Origin: Legionella sp.
GTDB lineage: Bacteria; Pseudomonadota; Gammaproteobacteria; Legionellales; Legionellaceae
DNA: 64,000 nucleotides
Direction: 5' to 3'
NCBI GenBank assembly: GCA_013697625.1
Contig: JACCWN010000022.1
Location: 94,058-158,057, forward strand
The position numbers and the translations under genes were made by a program. Below are positions 52,259 through 63,248 of the stretch, in pieces. Position 1 is the first letter of the stretch, and each line of letters begins with the position of its first letter. The notes under the pieces are model-generated. The model ran no database searches and had not been told where the DNA came from. It worked only from the letters and a program-made list of their open reading frames with translations.

Positions 52259-53809
52259 ATGTCAGAACATATAGCGTTAAATCCTTCTGAAATCAGTGAC
52301 TTAATCAGAAAGAAAATTGATCAATTTAAAGTGGTCTCAGAATCACGTAACGAAGGTACTGTTGTCAGTTTTATGGACGGTATTGCACGGTTACATGGTC
52401 TTGCTGATGTAATGGCTGGTGAAATGATCGAATTCCCCGGAGGTGTTTATGGGCTTGCATTAAATCTAGAGCGGGATTTCGTAGGTGCTGTAATTCTTGG
52501 TGACGCCAATCTAGTGGAAGGACAAAAGGGTAAATGTACCGGCCGTATTCTTGAAGTTCCCGTTGGTAATGGATTATTAGGGCGAGTTGTTGATGCTTTA
52601 GGCAATCCCATAGATGGTAAAGGTCCCATTGACGCTGCCGGCATGTCTCCTATTGAAAAAGTTGCTCCTGGTGTAATTGCTCGTCAATCCGTTGATCAGC
52701 CTTTGCAGACTGGTTTAAAAGCAATCGATGCAATGATACCAGTAGGTCGTGGCCAGCGTGAATTAATCATTGGTGACCGTCAAACCGGTAAATCTGCAAT
52801 TGCTATTGATGCCATCATCAATCAAAAGAATACCGGTATCAAATGTATTTATGTTGCTATAGGCCAAAAAGCCTCTTCTGTGGCGTCCCTGGTGCGTAAA
52901 CTTGAAGAGCATGGCGCTTTAGCACATACAATAGTCGTTGTTGCAGGCGCTTCAGATTCAGCCGCGCTTCAGTTCATAGCGCCTTATGCTGGCTGCGCAA
53001 TGGGTGAGTATTTTATGGAGCAGGGTGAAGATGCCTTGATTGTTTATGATGATTTAACTAAACAAGCTTGGGCCTATAGACAAATTTCATTACTTTTACG
53101 CCGTCCACCTGGCCGTGAAGCTTATCCTGGTGATATTTTTTATTTACATTCACGCCTTCTAGAAAGAGCATCTAGAATCAGTGCTGATGAAGTAGAAAAA
53201 TTAACCAATGGTCGAGTGAAAGGTAAAACTGGCTCCTTGACGGCACTTCCTATCATCGAAACTCAGGCTGGGGACGTGTCTGCCTTTGTACCAACCAATG
53301 TCATATCAATCACTGACGGTCAGATTTTCTTAGATGTGGATTTGTTTAACTCAGGAATTAGACCTGCGATTAACTCAGGGCTTTCGGTATCTCGGGTTGG
53401 TGGTGCTGCACAAACTAAAATTATGAAAAAATTAGGCGGTGGTACTCGACTAGCTTTAGCTCAATTTCGTGAATTAGAAGCTTTTTCACAGTTTGCTTCT
53501 GATTTAGATGATATTACACGTAAACAGTTAGAACGTGGCCAACGAATTACTGAATTAATGAAACAAAAGCAATATTCTCCTTTTTCTGTAGCTGAAATGG
53601 GTATTTCTTTATTTTTAGCTGAGAAAGGGTATTTAGACGATATACCTGTAAATGAGATCAGTGCCTTTGAAGCTTCCCTGCATGATTATTTGCGAAGTTC
53701 ACATGCGAATTTGTTACAAACCATCAATGAACATGGTGGTTATGATAATGACATTGAAGCTCAAATTAAAATGACCATTGAAGAATTTAAACGCAGTGCA
53801 AGTTGGTAA
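52259..53809 (+). CDS. atpA: ATP synthase subunit alpha
   Basis: Non-catalytic nucleotide-binding subunit of F1, 516 residues. The P-loop is [13 protein letters not shown]. The motif [34 protein letters not shown] (shown here only as [20 protein letters not shown]) and [17 protein letters not shown] are conserved. It is complete at both ends. It is separated from atpH by 219 bases and from atpG by 167 bases. Confidence 0.98.
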   Translation: MSEHIALNPSEISDLIRKKIDQFKVVSESRNEGTVVSFMDGIARLHGLADVMAGEMIEFPGGVYGLALNLERDFVGAVILGDANLVEGQKGKCTGRILEVPVGNGLLGRVVDALGNPIDGKGPIDAAGMSPIEKVAPGVIARQSVDQPLQTGLKAIDAMIPVGRGQRELIIGDRQTGKSAIAIDAIINQKNTGIKCIYVAIGQKASSVASLVRKLEEHGALAHTIVVVAGASDSAALQFIAPYAGCAMGEYFMEQGEDALIVYDDLTKQAWAYRQISLLLRRPPGREAYPGDIFYLHSRLLERASRISADEVEKLTNGRVKGKTGSLTALPIIETQAGDVSAFVPTNVISITDGQIFLDVDLFNSGIRPAINSGLSVSRVGGAAQTKIMKKLGGGTRLALAQFRELEAFSQFASDLDDITRKQLERGQRITELMKQKQYSPFSVAEMGISLFLAEKGYLDDIPVNEISAFEASLHDYLRSSHANLLQTINEHGGYDNDIEAQIKMTIEEFKRSASW

Positions 53810-53893
53810 CATTTAATATTCTATGTCTTGTTTTTTGCCTGGCAAGGGCAATTTTCAACAAACTGGCTCTGGTACACTATTCCAAGCCATAAA

Positions 53894-53912
53894 TTGGGCC
53901 AAGCTAGCCCAA
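53894..53912. other. Hairpin in the atpA-atpG spacer
   Basis: TTGGGC (53894-53899) pairs with GCCCAA (53907-53912). TTGGGCCAAG recurs at 53935-53944, so alternative pairings are possible. Another small pairing (TTGCC/GGCAA) occurs earlier in the spacer. The 167-base gap has no gene. No terminator T-tract was seen. Confidence 0.35.
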
Positions 53913-53976
53913 CTGTTTGAATAAAGCATAATCGTTGGGCCAAGTCCCAACCTACAATAAGATAGGCGAATGAGAT

Positions 53977-54840
53977 ATGGCTGGAGCAAAAGAGATTCGT
54001 ACAAAGATTTCGAGTATTAAAAAAACTCGAAAAATTACACGTGCTATGGAAATGGTCGCCGCAAGTAAGATGCGTAAAACACAAGAAAGAATGCGTGCAT
54101 CAAAACCCTATGCCAGTAAAATCTACGATGTGGTAAAACACATTGCACGCGCAAATTCTGAATACCGGCATCCTTTTATGGAAGTACGAGACATCAAACG
54201 GGTAGGTATCATCGTAGTCACATCAGATCGAGGTTTATGCGGTGGATTAAATTCTAATCTCTTACGTGAAACCATACGTGCCATCCGCCAGTGGAAAGAA
54301 AAAGGACATGAAGTCGATGTGTCAGTTATTGGTAGAAAGGGTCAGGCCTTTTTTAAACGGGTTGGTGGAAACATCTTAGGAAGCGTTGACCAATTGGGAG
54401 ATACACCCGGGGTTAAAGATCTGATTGGCATTGTAAAGATCATGGTGGATGCTTTTTACCAAGGTAGATTGGATGCTTTACATATTGTGTACAATGAATT
54501 TGTCAACACCATGACCCAACGCCCACAGGTTATTCAATTACTGCCTTTACCAAAATCAGTAGAAGACGATGCTCTGGCACATCACTGGGACTATATTTAT
54601 GAACCTGATGCAAAAGAATTATTGGATAATCTACTTGAACGTTATATCGAATTACAAGTATACCAAGGCGTAGTAGAAAATATCGCTTGTGAACAGGCTG
54701 CAAAAATGATTGCGATGAAAAGTGCAACGGATAATGCAGGCGATCTGATTAAAGAATTTCAATTGGCTTATAACAAAGCCCGGCAAGCTGCTATTACTCA
54801 AGAATTAGCAGAAATAGTCGGTGGTGCAGCCGCTTTATAA
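53977..54840 (+). CDS. atpG: ATP synthase subunit gamma
   Basis: Central rotor shaft of F1, 287 residues. The N-terminus is [20 protein letters not shown] and [12 protein letters not shown], followed by [16 protein letters not shown]. The C-terminal [30 protein letters not shown] is the diagnostic terminal helix, quoted in part as [20 protein letters not shown]. It is 11 bases before the chosen atpD start. Confidence 0.98.
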   Translation: MAGAKEIRTKISSIKKTRKITRAMEMVAASKMRKTQERMRASKPYASKIYDVVKHIARANSEYRHPFMEVRDIKRVGIIVVTSDRGLCGGLNSNLLRETIRAIRQWKEKGHEVDVSVIGRKGQAFFKRVGGNILGSVDQLGDTPGVKDLIGIVKIMVDAFYQGRLDALHIVYNEFVNTMTQRPQVIQLLPLPKSVEDDALAHHWDYIYEPDAKELLDNLLERYIELQVYQGVVENIACEQAAKMIAMKSATDNAGDLIKEFQLAYNKARQAAITQELAEIVGGAAAL

Positions 54841-54848
54841 GAGGATAA

Positions 54849-56234
<1,386 letters not shown>

Positions 56235-56245
56235 GGCATGACGAT

Positions 56246-56668
56246 ATGGCTAGAACAACGCATTTGGATATTGTTAGTGCTGAAAATCAAATATTTTCAG
56301 GCTTGGTTGAATTAGTCGTTGCAACTGGGGAATTAGGAGAGGTGGGCATCATACCAGGACATGCCCCTTTGCTTACTATTTTAAAGCCTGGTGAGGTTAG
56401 AGTAACCTTGCCTGGTGGCCAACAAGAAATTTTTTATGTTCAAGGGGGCATGCTCGAAGTTCAACCTAATTGTGTGACCGTGCTTGCAGATGTCGTTGAA
56501 CGCGCAGAACATCTTGATGAAGCTGCGGCACTTGAGGCAAAAATCAAAGCTGAAACCGCCATAGCCAGCAAAAATGTAGATGTTGATTACTCTTTAGCAG
56601 CCGCTGAGTTAGCCCGAGCGGTAGCACAGATACGCGCCATACAAAAATTTAGAAAAAAGCATAAATAA
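56246..56668 (+). CDS. atpC: ATP synthase subunit epsilon
   Basis: Regulatory rotor subunit, about 140 residues from the ATG at 56246 with GAGG at 56233-56236. An ATG at 56231 in the same frame is an alternative. It has [38 protein letters not shown] and the C-terminal helical arms. It is the last gene of the atp operon, followed by a dispersed repeat. Confidence 0.96.
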   Translation: MARTTHLDIVSAENQIFSGLVELVVATGELGEVGIIPGHAPLLTILKPGEVRVTLPGGQQEIFYVQGGMLEVQPNCVTVLADVVERAEHLDEAAALEAKIKAETAIASKNVDVDYSLAAAELARAVAQIRAIQKFRKKHK

Positions 56669-56677
56669 TTATAATCA

Positions 56678-56711
56678 GTCGCTGGCGCGTAATTGATTTT
56701 TACCCAGTCCC
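56678..56711. repeat. Dispersed repeat, best preserved copy
   Basis: The segment begins GTCGCTGGCGCGTAATTGAT and continues TTTTACCCAGTCCCG. Elements of it recur at 2145-2153 and 2380-2399 (inverted), at 48564-48649 (partly inverted) and at 63835-63862 (GTCGCT...GTGATTGATTTTAGCC). It lies right after atpC and may be the end of a non-autonomous element. Confidence 0.55.
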
Positions 56712-56800
56712 GACGTCCCGCGGCATGGGTACCACCCCTCCTTAGCATGAACGGTTCAGTGAGCATAAGGCTTTCTTCTCGTTCTTATCCAGAACTCACG

Positions 56801-58315
56801 TTATTTAAGCAATTGCCTGGTACAATTAACTAAATTATTTCCCTCTGTTTTTGAATAGGAAGAACATAAGTAAATAGAATAAGGTATAACACCAGTCAAT
56901 AATGCGATTGTGTATTTCAGTACCTTATATCCAAGATTGCTTCTGTCACGCGACAATATAGTATGAGCATCTTCATCTTTAAAAGTATTGTAAAAATCGT
57001 TTATTTTTTCCTCATCAGTTTTATCGCAAGATTGGTTTAATGAGTCCAATCCATGTAATTTTTGTAATAATGTTCTAATGAGCTGTTTTTTGGTATCCGC
57101 ACTTTCTAGAAAAAAAGACTTTGGAAAAGTATGTGAATCAGATAAAGATTTTTGGTATTTTGTATAAAGATTTATAAGGCTGGTTATTGTTTCCTTATTT
57201 TGATTGTTGGTAGGTTCCAAGCCACAATCCATACCTTTATAGCCATGCTTTGTCGCCGGGGGAATTGATTTATCTTCAGGAACCATTTTAATGTTAATTG
57301 CAGTTTGGTCAGATAATACAGAAACTGCTGGATCATGATTCTTTTTGGCACCTTCTGTGTTGATAAGCCCAGGAGGATTAGTATCACTTGTAGCAATTAG
57401 TCCTAAACCTTTAGGTGAGCAGCTTTCAAGACTTGCATGCTCATCCCGTTTAAATTCATGGATGTGCTCTTTGAGAAGGTTAGGAAACGATGCCTGTAAA
57501 AAACCTGGGTGTAAATTATTAAATACCTCTAAAGGAATAGTAAAATCATATAGTATAGATCCTTCAGGCGGATAGTGTTTTCCTTCTTTGGCAATACCTA
57601 AAAAAAATTGTAATGATTGCAAAGTTTTATCAGTAGCTAGTTGCTCCTTCATCCATTTTGGTAACCAAATAGTCTCTATAAATTGAATGCAAACTTCAGC
57701 CCATATAACCGATGGAAAGGGTTTGTATTCACTTCGTTGTATCGCTTGAATCATTTCCATCATGGCAGGTAAATGGCCCAATGCAGCAGCTTTTTCACAA
57801 TACTCTCTTCTTCTATATTTTAATTGAAGTAGATAGGTAACTCGGTAAAGTTCGTACATCTGAATCCAGTCATCAGGTGTGTTTATTTTATTATGAAGCT
57901 CATCTAATAAGTTTGGTTTAATACAAGAACCATCATCATTGACTGCCATGATTGAGTCGAGAATGTTGTGTAGGCTATCTGATTGAGACTCACTAGAGCC
58001 TAGAGCTTTGGTCCGTAGTAATATGTTCTCAAATTCCCTGGTTGTCTTCTCTTTATAAAGCCTCTGGTCATAAATTTGTCTACTATGCTCACCCATCAAA
58101 CAGTTATAACTCTCATGGAATTTTAAAACCAAATCCTTTGATTGTTCAAGTTGTTCAGCATTGATATTAGTTCTGTATTTTGACATTAAATCTTTATAAG
58201 CTAATGCAATGGATCGGGCATCTGAGGTTTCTGGAACACCTAAAATCTCATAAAAAGTTTCACCTTCCAAAGGTGGGGAATTGAAATAATCTCTATTGTC
58301 AAAAGAAACAGGCAT
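56801..58315 (-). CDS. Protein with degenerate J-domain
   Basis: Unrecognised protein of 504 residues. Near the N-terminus, ETFYEILGVPETSDARSIAL, then AYKDLMSKYRTN and QIYDQRLYK, follow the pattern of a DnaJ J-domain (YEILGV, YD..L). The HPD tripeptide needed to stimulate Hsp70 ATPase is missing, with KYRTN at that place. A long helical and low-similarity region follows, then a C-terminal hydrophobic segment (TIALLTGVIPYSIYLCSSY). AGAGAGG supports the start. Such J-like proteins with novel bodies are often accessory or effector proteins in Legionellales, but this is inference. Confidence 0.7.
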   Translation of the reverse strand: MPVSFDNRDYFNSPPLEGETFYEILGVPETSDARSIALAYKDLMSKYRTNINAEQLEQSKDLVLKFHESYNCLMGEHSRQIYDQRLYKEKTTREFENILLRTKALGSSESQSDSLHNILDSIMAVNDDGSCIKPNLLDELHNKINTPDDWIQMYELYRVTYLLQLKYRRREYCEKAAALGHLPAMMEMIQAIQRSEYKPFPSVIWAEVCIQFIETIWLPKWMKEQLATDKTLQSLQFFLGIAKEGKHYPPEGSILYDFTIPLEVFNNLHPGFLQASFPNLLKEHIHEFKRDEHASLESCSPKGLGLIATSDTNPPGLINTEGAKKNHDPAVSVLSDQTAINIKMVPEDKSIPPATKHGYKGMDCGLEPTNNQNKETITSLINLYTKYQKSLSDSHTFPKSFFLESADTKKQLIRTLLQKLHGLDSLNQSCDKTDEEKINDFYNTFKDEDAHTILSRDRSNLGYKVLKYTIALLTGVIPYSIYLCSSYSKTEGNNLVNCTRQLLK

Positions 58316-58489
58316 ACAGCCTCTCTAAGTATAGTTTGGTACATATATTATCATAAATGTTGAAAAGATGCCACTTATATGCCCTTTCTTGGCATTTAGA
58401 AGACCTTTAATCAGCATGATATACAGGAGAATAACTTTTCTAGGCTGTAATGAGATTTGAGCATACATTGATTAATATATGACGGTGTC

Positions 58490-58506
58490 GTCAAATAAAA
58501 TTTGAC
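58490..58506. promoter_or_regulatory. Operator-like palindrome upstream of the 75-residue gene
   Basis: GTCAAAT-AAA-ATTTGAC is a perfect inverted repeat of 7-base arms. TTGTCACAA (58556-58564, itself palindromic) follows 50 bases later. Both lie in the 339-base gap before the gene at 58655, which otherwise shows no feature. They may be regulator binding sites. No regulator is assigned. Confidence 0.4.
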
Positions 58507-58654
58507 AACCATGTCTTTATATGGGAATCTGAACTTAACTTTTTATTATTAACAGTTGTCACAATATGGTTGATAATTGAAAGCCAAATTCGTATTTTTT
58601 ATCTCAAGCAGAAGATGTAGAGTTAAGCCTTAACAAAAACTGAGGGAGAATATT

Positions 58655-58882
58655 ATGTTTAATGAAAAAATTGGAATTCCTATCAAATTCTACCGACATC
58701 CAAGTGAGTTAGATAAAGACACTACTTTATCGGCTTATGAAAAAGTCATAGCCTTGGAAAACTGGCTGGATGATATAAAACTTAAACTAATTGCTGAAGA
58801 CGAAAGCATGGGATGCACTCTCAATTCCCCTACCTATTTCACTGGAGAGATTTTATCATTATTAGCGAAGTATGACGCTTAG
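58655..58882 (+). CDS. Small hypothetical protein
   Basis: Acidic cytosolic protein of 75 residues, MFNEKIGIPIKFYRHPSELD at the start and helical in the middle (AYEKVIALENWLDDIKLKL). GAGGGAGA before the ATG is a good ribosome binding site. No family recognised. It is surrounded by long spacers and likely monocistronic. Confidence 0.6.
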   Translation: MFNEKIGIPIKFYRHPSELDKDTTLSAYEKVIALENWLDDIKLKLIAEDESMGCTLNSPTYFTGEILSLLAKYDA

Positions 58883-59079
58883 AATTGTTATAGGTGAAAT
58901 AAAGGTTAATTTTGATTCATAGATAATGTAATGTGAGCACGTTTAATATAAAATGTTAAGTACCAAAGAATTATGAATCAACCTGCTGGTTCTTTCCTTT
59001 GCACTCTAAAAGGAAAGAACTAAAACAGCAGTTTTATTTTTCATGTATTCTAGATTATTCATTGAAAGAGAGTTTTATT

Positions 59080-60264
59080 ATGTTCAGTGTAAATATTATA
59101 AAAAATACCAAATCTGTTTGGTTTATCCCAAGTATTCTTCTCATAAGTTTGATCTTAGCGCATGTTCTATTTAGAAATTACATGGACTCCTTGATTACCA
59201 TATTTCGATTACCAGACAATACCACCATAATTGAAGAATCAACCTATTATGTGCTGATGGGTATGGGACAATATTGGCTTTTTGCCAGAATCATAGAAAA
59301 ATTTTCTGCATATTTAGGGCAACTTACTATATTCAAACAATACTCAAGCATAGGCATTATCCTTCCTTTCTTCACCAGTGTTCTAAAAACAATAACTTTT
59401 TTAATTTTATTCAATATATTATTGCAACATTTGGACATACCCAATGAGCTATCTTATGCCTTTGGCAAATTATCCAGTATTTTAATCATCTGTGCCATCA
59501 GTGGCACCCTATATAAATTGATATCCATTGCCGAAGAACTGCTGTTACATCACTATACAGCTGAGTTGAATGGGAAAATATATGGAAGAAAAATTGTTAC
59601 CCAAACTTTGATATTAAAAAGGGTAGCCTATGCAATTTTATCAATTATTACTGCAGGATCTATTTTAGTATTATTTGATAATGTGCGCACCCTTGGTGCC
59701 AGTGTTTTAACAACTGCTGGAGTTGTGGGTTTGGTATTAACCTTTACCGCACAACGGTCATTAGGAAGTATTTTTTCTGGATTAGAGATTGCTTTGACAC
59801 AGCCTATTAAAATGGGCGATAAGATCATGATAGAAAAAGAATTTGGAACAGTTGAGGAAATAAATTTTAGAAATGTGGTTATTAAATTATGGGATTGGCG
59901 ACGCCTTATAGTACCAACAAGTTACTTTTTAGAGCAATCTTTTCAAAATTGGAGTCGGGTTGAAGATACCAATTTAATCGGTACTGTGTTCCTCTACGTT
60001 GATTTTACTATGCCAGTATCCAAAATTCGCGATAAGCTCAGTTCTATATTAAACAACACAAATTTATGGGATGGAAATGTCAATACTGTACAGGTTAACG
60101 CCCTTCAAGAAAATGTAATGCAGTTAAAAATACTTGCCAGCGCTAAAAATTCCTCAGACATGTCAGATTTATGCGCTTTTATTAGAGAAGCTTTAATCAC
60201 TTATATTGTATCTGAATTTCCCAATGCCTTACCGAAAGAACGTACAACTTTGCAAGAGATTTAA
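59080..60264 (+). CDS. MscS-family mechanosensitive channel protein
   Basis: Membrane channel of the small-conductance MscS type, about 394 residues from the ATG at 59080 (GAGAG 8 bases upstream). The frame extends 27 codons further. Four to five membrane helices are followed by the pore-lining TM3 and beta domain: TLGASVLTTAGVVGLVLTFTAQRSLGSIFSGLEIALTQPI, quoted in part as GLVLTFTAQRSLGSIFSGLE, then KMGDKIMIEKEFGTVEEINF and NWSRVEDTNLIG. The C-terminal cytoplasmic domain is shorter than in E. coli MscK. It probably relieves osmotic downshock. Confidence 0.88.
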   Translation: MFSVNIIKNTKSVWFIPSILLISLILAHVLFRNYMDSLITIFRLPDNTTIIEESTYYVLMGMGQYWLFARIIEKFSAYLGQLTIFKQYSSIGIILPFFTSVLKTITFLILFNILLQHLDIPNELSYAFGKLSSILIICAISGTLYKLISIAEELLLHHYTAELNGKIYGRKIVTQTLILKRVAYAILSIITAGSILVLFDNVRTLGASVLTTAGVVGLVLTFTAQRSLGSIFSGLEIALTQPIKMGDKIMIEKEFGTVEEINFRNVVIKLWDWRRLIVPTSYFLEQSFQNWSRVEDTNLIGTVFLYVDFTMPVSKIRDKLSSILNNTNLWDGNVNTVQVNALQENVMQLKILASAKNSSDMSDLCAFIREALITYIVSEFPNALPKERTTLQEI

Positions 60265-60422
60265 AAGAGCCTTATGAAGGCAATGTCGATAGAATAAACA
60301 GGAGCCATGTGCATACAGATTCAGAAAATACTCCCTCATAACACATCGTTTTGAGGGTTCCAACCTTGCCTTAATTGCAATTTTATTGTATATTATACAA
60401 TCATTATTACCTGGATTCTCGC

Positions 60423-61427
60423 ATGCTTGATAAAATTAAACATTATTTAAAAAAGTCTGGTATTATAGTAACCAATGAATCTGGCCAATGGGAAGAACTT
60501 CATGATTCTATCAATCCATTTGATGAAATTATTGAACATTCTGAATACCCTCTTGCCAGAATTTATCGACAAGAGTTTTTTGATGGCATCATTGACACAT
60601 ATGATGTTTTCATGGGGGAACACTATAATCTTAAAAAAGGCAGAAAAGGTATTCTAGATTTACTGATTTTTCCTCTGTTTGCTCGCCTTTTAATAATTGA
60701 AGCTCTAAATACCCGTCAATATAAATTAATTCGCATTATTGCTGCTATAATAGGCGCCCCTTTAGAAATTGCACGTGGTGTATTAGGTGTCGCCCTTACC
60801 CTTGTTGTGTCACCACTGGTTGCTGTCGTACACTTTCTTGCTTTTTTTAAGGCTCAATCTTATAAAAAAGAAATTGAATCATTGTGTTTTGATGTAAGTC
60901 TAGGTTTAGGTAATGACAAAAAAGTTGTTGGAAAGTCACCTATTCCACAATGTGTTTCGGGTATGAATCCCTATTCAATCATTACTATCCATCCTGGCTT
61001 TAAACCGGTTACTACAAATTCTGAATATAAAGCAGATGAAGAACCTTCCCCTCCTGCCCAAAAACTTGCTTTTTTATATAGCGACTTGTTTTTCAAAAAA
61101 TATAGTCTAGATCTTAAACTTACCAATCGTAAAGCAATTCTCGCCTTTTTAGCTCTTAATACCGGGCATATACTTGATGAATTAAAGAAAAATCCTGGGG
61201 CATTTCAAGAAATTCACCAGTGGCTCAAACAAACCCCTGAGCAAGCCTGTAGAGAAGCCTTTGTTCTGGGTACCTTAGAACCAAGGTCTGGTGAGTCTGC
61301 ATCAGCTGTTAAAAGTTTTTTTGAAAACGCCGCCTTTGAGCCCAAATTATTGAAAAAAATATTTCATATGGCTCAGATTGGTTCCGAAGTTCAGGCTAAT
61401 ACAAAAAGTCATATTCCTGGATTATAG
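60423..61427 (+). CDS. Hypothetical membrane-associated protein
   Basis: Unrecognised protein of about 334 residues. The ATG at 60423 (MLDKIKHYLKKSGIIV) is preferred to the open frame start at 60375. A long hydrophobic stretch lies around residues 98-150 (IRIIAAIIGAPLEIARGVLGV then ALTLVVSPLVAVVHFLAFF). The remaining C-terminal half is soluble and helical. The pattern of a central hydrophobic hairpin inside a charged protein is shared with the genes at 8642 and 27729. No function is assigned. Confidence 0.7.
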   Translation: MLDKIKHYLKKSGIIVTNESGQWEELHDSINPFDEIIEHSEYPLARIYRQEFFDGIIDTYDVFMGEHYNLKKGRKGILDLLIFPLFARLLIIEALNTRQYKLIRIIAAIIGAPLEIARGVLGVALTLVVSPLVAVVHFLAFFKAQSYKKEIESLCFDVSLGLGNDKKVVGKSPIPQCVSGMNPYSIITIHPGFKPVTTNSEYKADEEPSPPAQKLAFLYSDLFFKKYSLDLKLTNRKAILAFLALNTGHILDELKKNPGAFQEIHQWLKQTPEQACREAFVLGTLEPRSGESASAVKSFFENAAFEPKLLKKIFHMAQIGSEVQANTKSHIPGL

Positions 61428-61476
61428 GAAGCAAAATAATGGCTTTATTCGTATAGGTATTTGAAAGCATATAAGC

Positions 61477-61491
61477 CTTGCCGAGGGCAAG
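61477..61491. terminator. Short hairpin between convergent genes
   Basis: CTTGCC-GAG-GGCAAG lies between the convergent genes ending at 61427 and 61524. It has no following T-run, so it is a weak terminator candidate. Confidence 0.35.
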
Positions 61492-61523
61492 ACTTGCCAT
61501 TCATACCTTTGTGGGCCTTAAAA

Positions 61524-62030
61524 TCATATCAGGCTTGGTCTTCTGCTATGATACTTTTTCCAAGCAGCATGTAGCGTACTATGCGGTAAATAATCATCAA
61601 CCCCTAGGACTATCCCGCCTGATTTAATACCTATCTCATATATTTTTGCTTGATCTTCTGATATCCCCCAGCCTACCAATATTTCTGCCAAGCCCCCATT
61701 AAAACTGCCTAACCCTACGCTGGCTAATCCAGTTGCTAAAGGGCCTGCGATGATGAGTCCCATATCGGGTATGATAAGATCAGTTTTCATGGCAGCAACT
61801 CCAGCTGCAAGCCCCAGCACGGCTGCCCCTAAAGTTCCACTGGAAGCCACTGCACTTCTTTCTTTGATAAAAATAGAATCATAATATTTGTTTTTCGATT
61901 CTTCTGAAATAATTAAATTAATATCAATTGATTTATAACCAAGTTTAAGCGTCCTTTTATATGCTTTTTCCGCTGATTCATTGTCCTTAAACAGCTCCGA
62001 AATAAAACCTCTATCTTTTGATTGAGACAC
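61524..62030 (-). CDS. YflT-like general stress protein
   Basis: Protein of 168 residues with the layout of the YflT/heat-induced stress family. The N-terminal alpha/beta part is GFISELFKDNESAEKAYKRT and LKLGYKSIDINLI. A glycine-rich hydrophobic centre follows (GTLGAAVLGLAAGVAA and IAGPLATGLASVG), then GGLAEILVGWGISEDQAKIY and EIGIKSGGIVLGV. The start is a GTG at 62030 with AAGGAG 7 bases upstream. The role in stress is inferred from the family, whose biochemical function is unknown. Confidence 0.72.
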   Translation of the reverse strand: MSQSKDRGFISELFKDNESAEKAYKRTLKLGYKSIDINLIISEESKNKYYDSIFIKERSAVASSGTLGAAVLGLAAGVAAMKTDLIIPDMGLIIAGPLATGLASVGLGSFNGGLAEILVGWGISEDQAKIYEIGIKSGGIVLGVDDYLPHSTLHAAWKKYHSRRPSLI

Positions 62031-62254
62031 AATGCTTCTCCTTAAATATCGCTCATACTATACTATTATTATCTAAAAAACGAAAAATAAACCCGGCGCA
62101 TACTGTCACAGTAAAGAGGTTAGGTAGCTTTAACTGGACTTGGGTGTATAAGCCTGTAGGTATCATATTTGAATTTTTGAAATTCCATCATGTACTCCTA
62201 ATATCTTATAATTAATTAATAAATTTACATCAATTTAGACTAAAATAAAATGGC

Positions 62255-62269
62255 AAATTTGTCAAATTT
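62255..62269. promoter_or_regulatory. Operator-like palindrome
   Basis: AAATTTG-T-CAAATTT is a perfect inverted repeat about 65 bases upstream of a promoter-like pair. It lies in the 398-base gap between the YflT-like gene and the secreted protein gene. It might be a regulator site, but the region is so AT-rich that chance is possible. Confidence 0.35.
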
Positions 62270-62334
62270 TATTCTTAAAACTTGTCATTATAAATTTGAC
62301 TATAGATATCATTCAAAATTAAACTAATATGATC

Positions 62335-62364
62335 TTGACAATTATGTCACAATGGCTGTATATT
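62335..62364 (+). promoter_or_regulatory. Sigma70-like promoter for the secreted protein gene
   Basis: TTGACA (62335-62340) is a consensus -35 box, and TATATT (62359-62364) is a likely -10 box with 18-base spacing. The spacer contains ATGTCACAA, related to the TTGTCACAA motif seen at 58556 and 63057. The gene starts at 62429, giving a short leader. Confidence 0.6.
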
Positions 62365-62428
62365 TATAGCGTCAGTTCATGAATGTGAAATGAATGACAT
62401 AAAACAGCTTTATAACGTGGAGAATCAA

Positions 62429-62842
62429 ATGAACCTATTAAAATCAATACAATTAACCTGCATGGCATCTTTTTTCCTAACAGGCCTTGCCCAGGCACTT
62501 CCATGTGATGGTTATGTATTAAAAGTTAACAATAAATTGGCAGACAACCTACTGGTTTCAAGCATTTCTTTCCGTGGAGGTGACATTCAACCAGGTGGAT
62601 TACAATTACTTAAAGCCAATACTACACAAGCTTTTACTGTAAACGGAACATCAGAAAACAGCATGGCTGGTCATTTTGAATTTCATACACTGACTCTTAA
62701 AAAAGTGAGAATCAATTATACACTATTTAACAATGGCGACAAATGTGACCATGTATTTTCCCCGGTCGCAGACAACGACTATACTGTAGAAGTATCTGCA
62801 CCCCATGATAAAATTGTTGATTATACAATCATCAACAAATAA
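62429..62842 (+). CDS. Secreted hypothetical protein
   Basis: Protein of about 137 residues with a clear signal peptide (MNLLKSIQLTCMASFFLTGL then AQALPCDG). The mature part is predicted to be beta-rich, with two cysteines (PCDGY and KCDHV) that could form a disulfide. The ATG at 62429 has GGAG six bases upstream. The frame extends 13 codons further. No family recognised. A promoter-like sequence lies 65 bases upstream. Confidence 0.7.
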   Translation: MNLLKSIQLTCMASFFLTGLAQALPCDGYVLKVNNKLADNLLVSSISFRGGDIQPGGLQLLKANTTQAFTVNGTSENSMAGHFEFHTLTLKKVRINYTLFNNGDKCDHVFSPVADNDYTVEVSAPHDKIVDYTIINK

Positions 62843-62923
62843 TCAAATTAAAGTATAAAAAGTTAGAACCAGGGAGGGTTTTAATATATAGCCTTATCTT
62901 TATCACGGGATTTGGAGATGAAA

Positions 62924-62986
62924 ATGAATAAAGTCATTATAATCGCAGCCTTGCTGTTGGGATTTTCTACAAATCCCTGTGGATAA
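62924..62986 (+). pseudogene. Signal-peptide-only remnant or tiny secreted peptide
   Basis: A 20-codon frame reads MNKVIIIAALLLGFSTNPCG and stops at a TAA (62984-62986). GGAG (62914-62917) lies 6 bases upstream. It looks like an intact ribosome binding site and signal peptide whose mature part is lost, or a very small secreted peptide. It lies in the 406-base gap before the RHH gene, just after the secreted protein gene. Confidence 0.4.
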
Positions 62987-63047
62987 ACAATTTTGTAATC
63001 TACTCAACCAATACAACAGTGTGACATAAGAGGTAGAGTCTATTGTA

Positions 63048-63065
63048 TGACAAATATTGTCACAA
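63048..63065. promoter_or_regulatory. Overlapping palindromes upstream of the RHH gene
   Basis: TGACAA-ATA-TTGTCA (63048-63062) overlaps TTGT-C-ACAA (63057-63065). An inverted TTATGTCACA lies just before (63020-63029), and CTGACTTAAGTCAG (63117-63130) is another perfect palindrome. All lie upstream of the ribbon-helix-helix gene at 63249 and could be its operators. Inference only. Confidence 0.45.
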
Positions 63066-63248
63066 AATAGTGCTCCATTAATCTTGATTAATTTGCTAGA
63101 ATAAAGGGATCATTGACTGACTTAAGTCAGAACGAACAAACAGTTTAATGACGTGCTTTTTTTGTTCACGGGTTGCGTACTTGATATAAGTAAACCTGCT
63201 TTGGCCTCTCTTGTGAACATTCTTTTAAATCTTGAGGAGATTAGTTAA

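Noticed and set aside
53821..54084. Minus-strand frame spanning the atpA-atpG spacer
   Set aside because: Overlaps the start of atpG and has no recognisable features.
62978..62986. DnaA box (inverse of TTATCCACA)
   Set aside because: TGTGGATAA occurs here but is far from the origin and inside the signal-peptide remnant. A chance match is likely.
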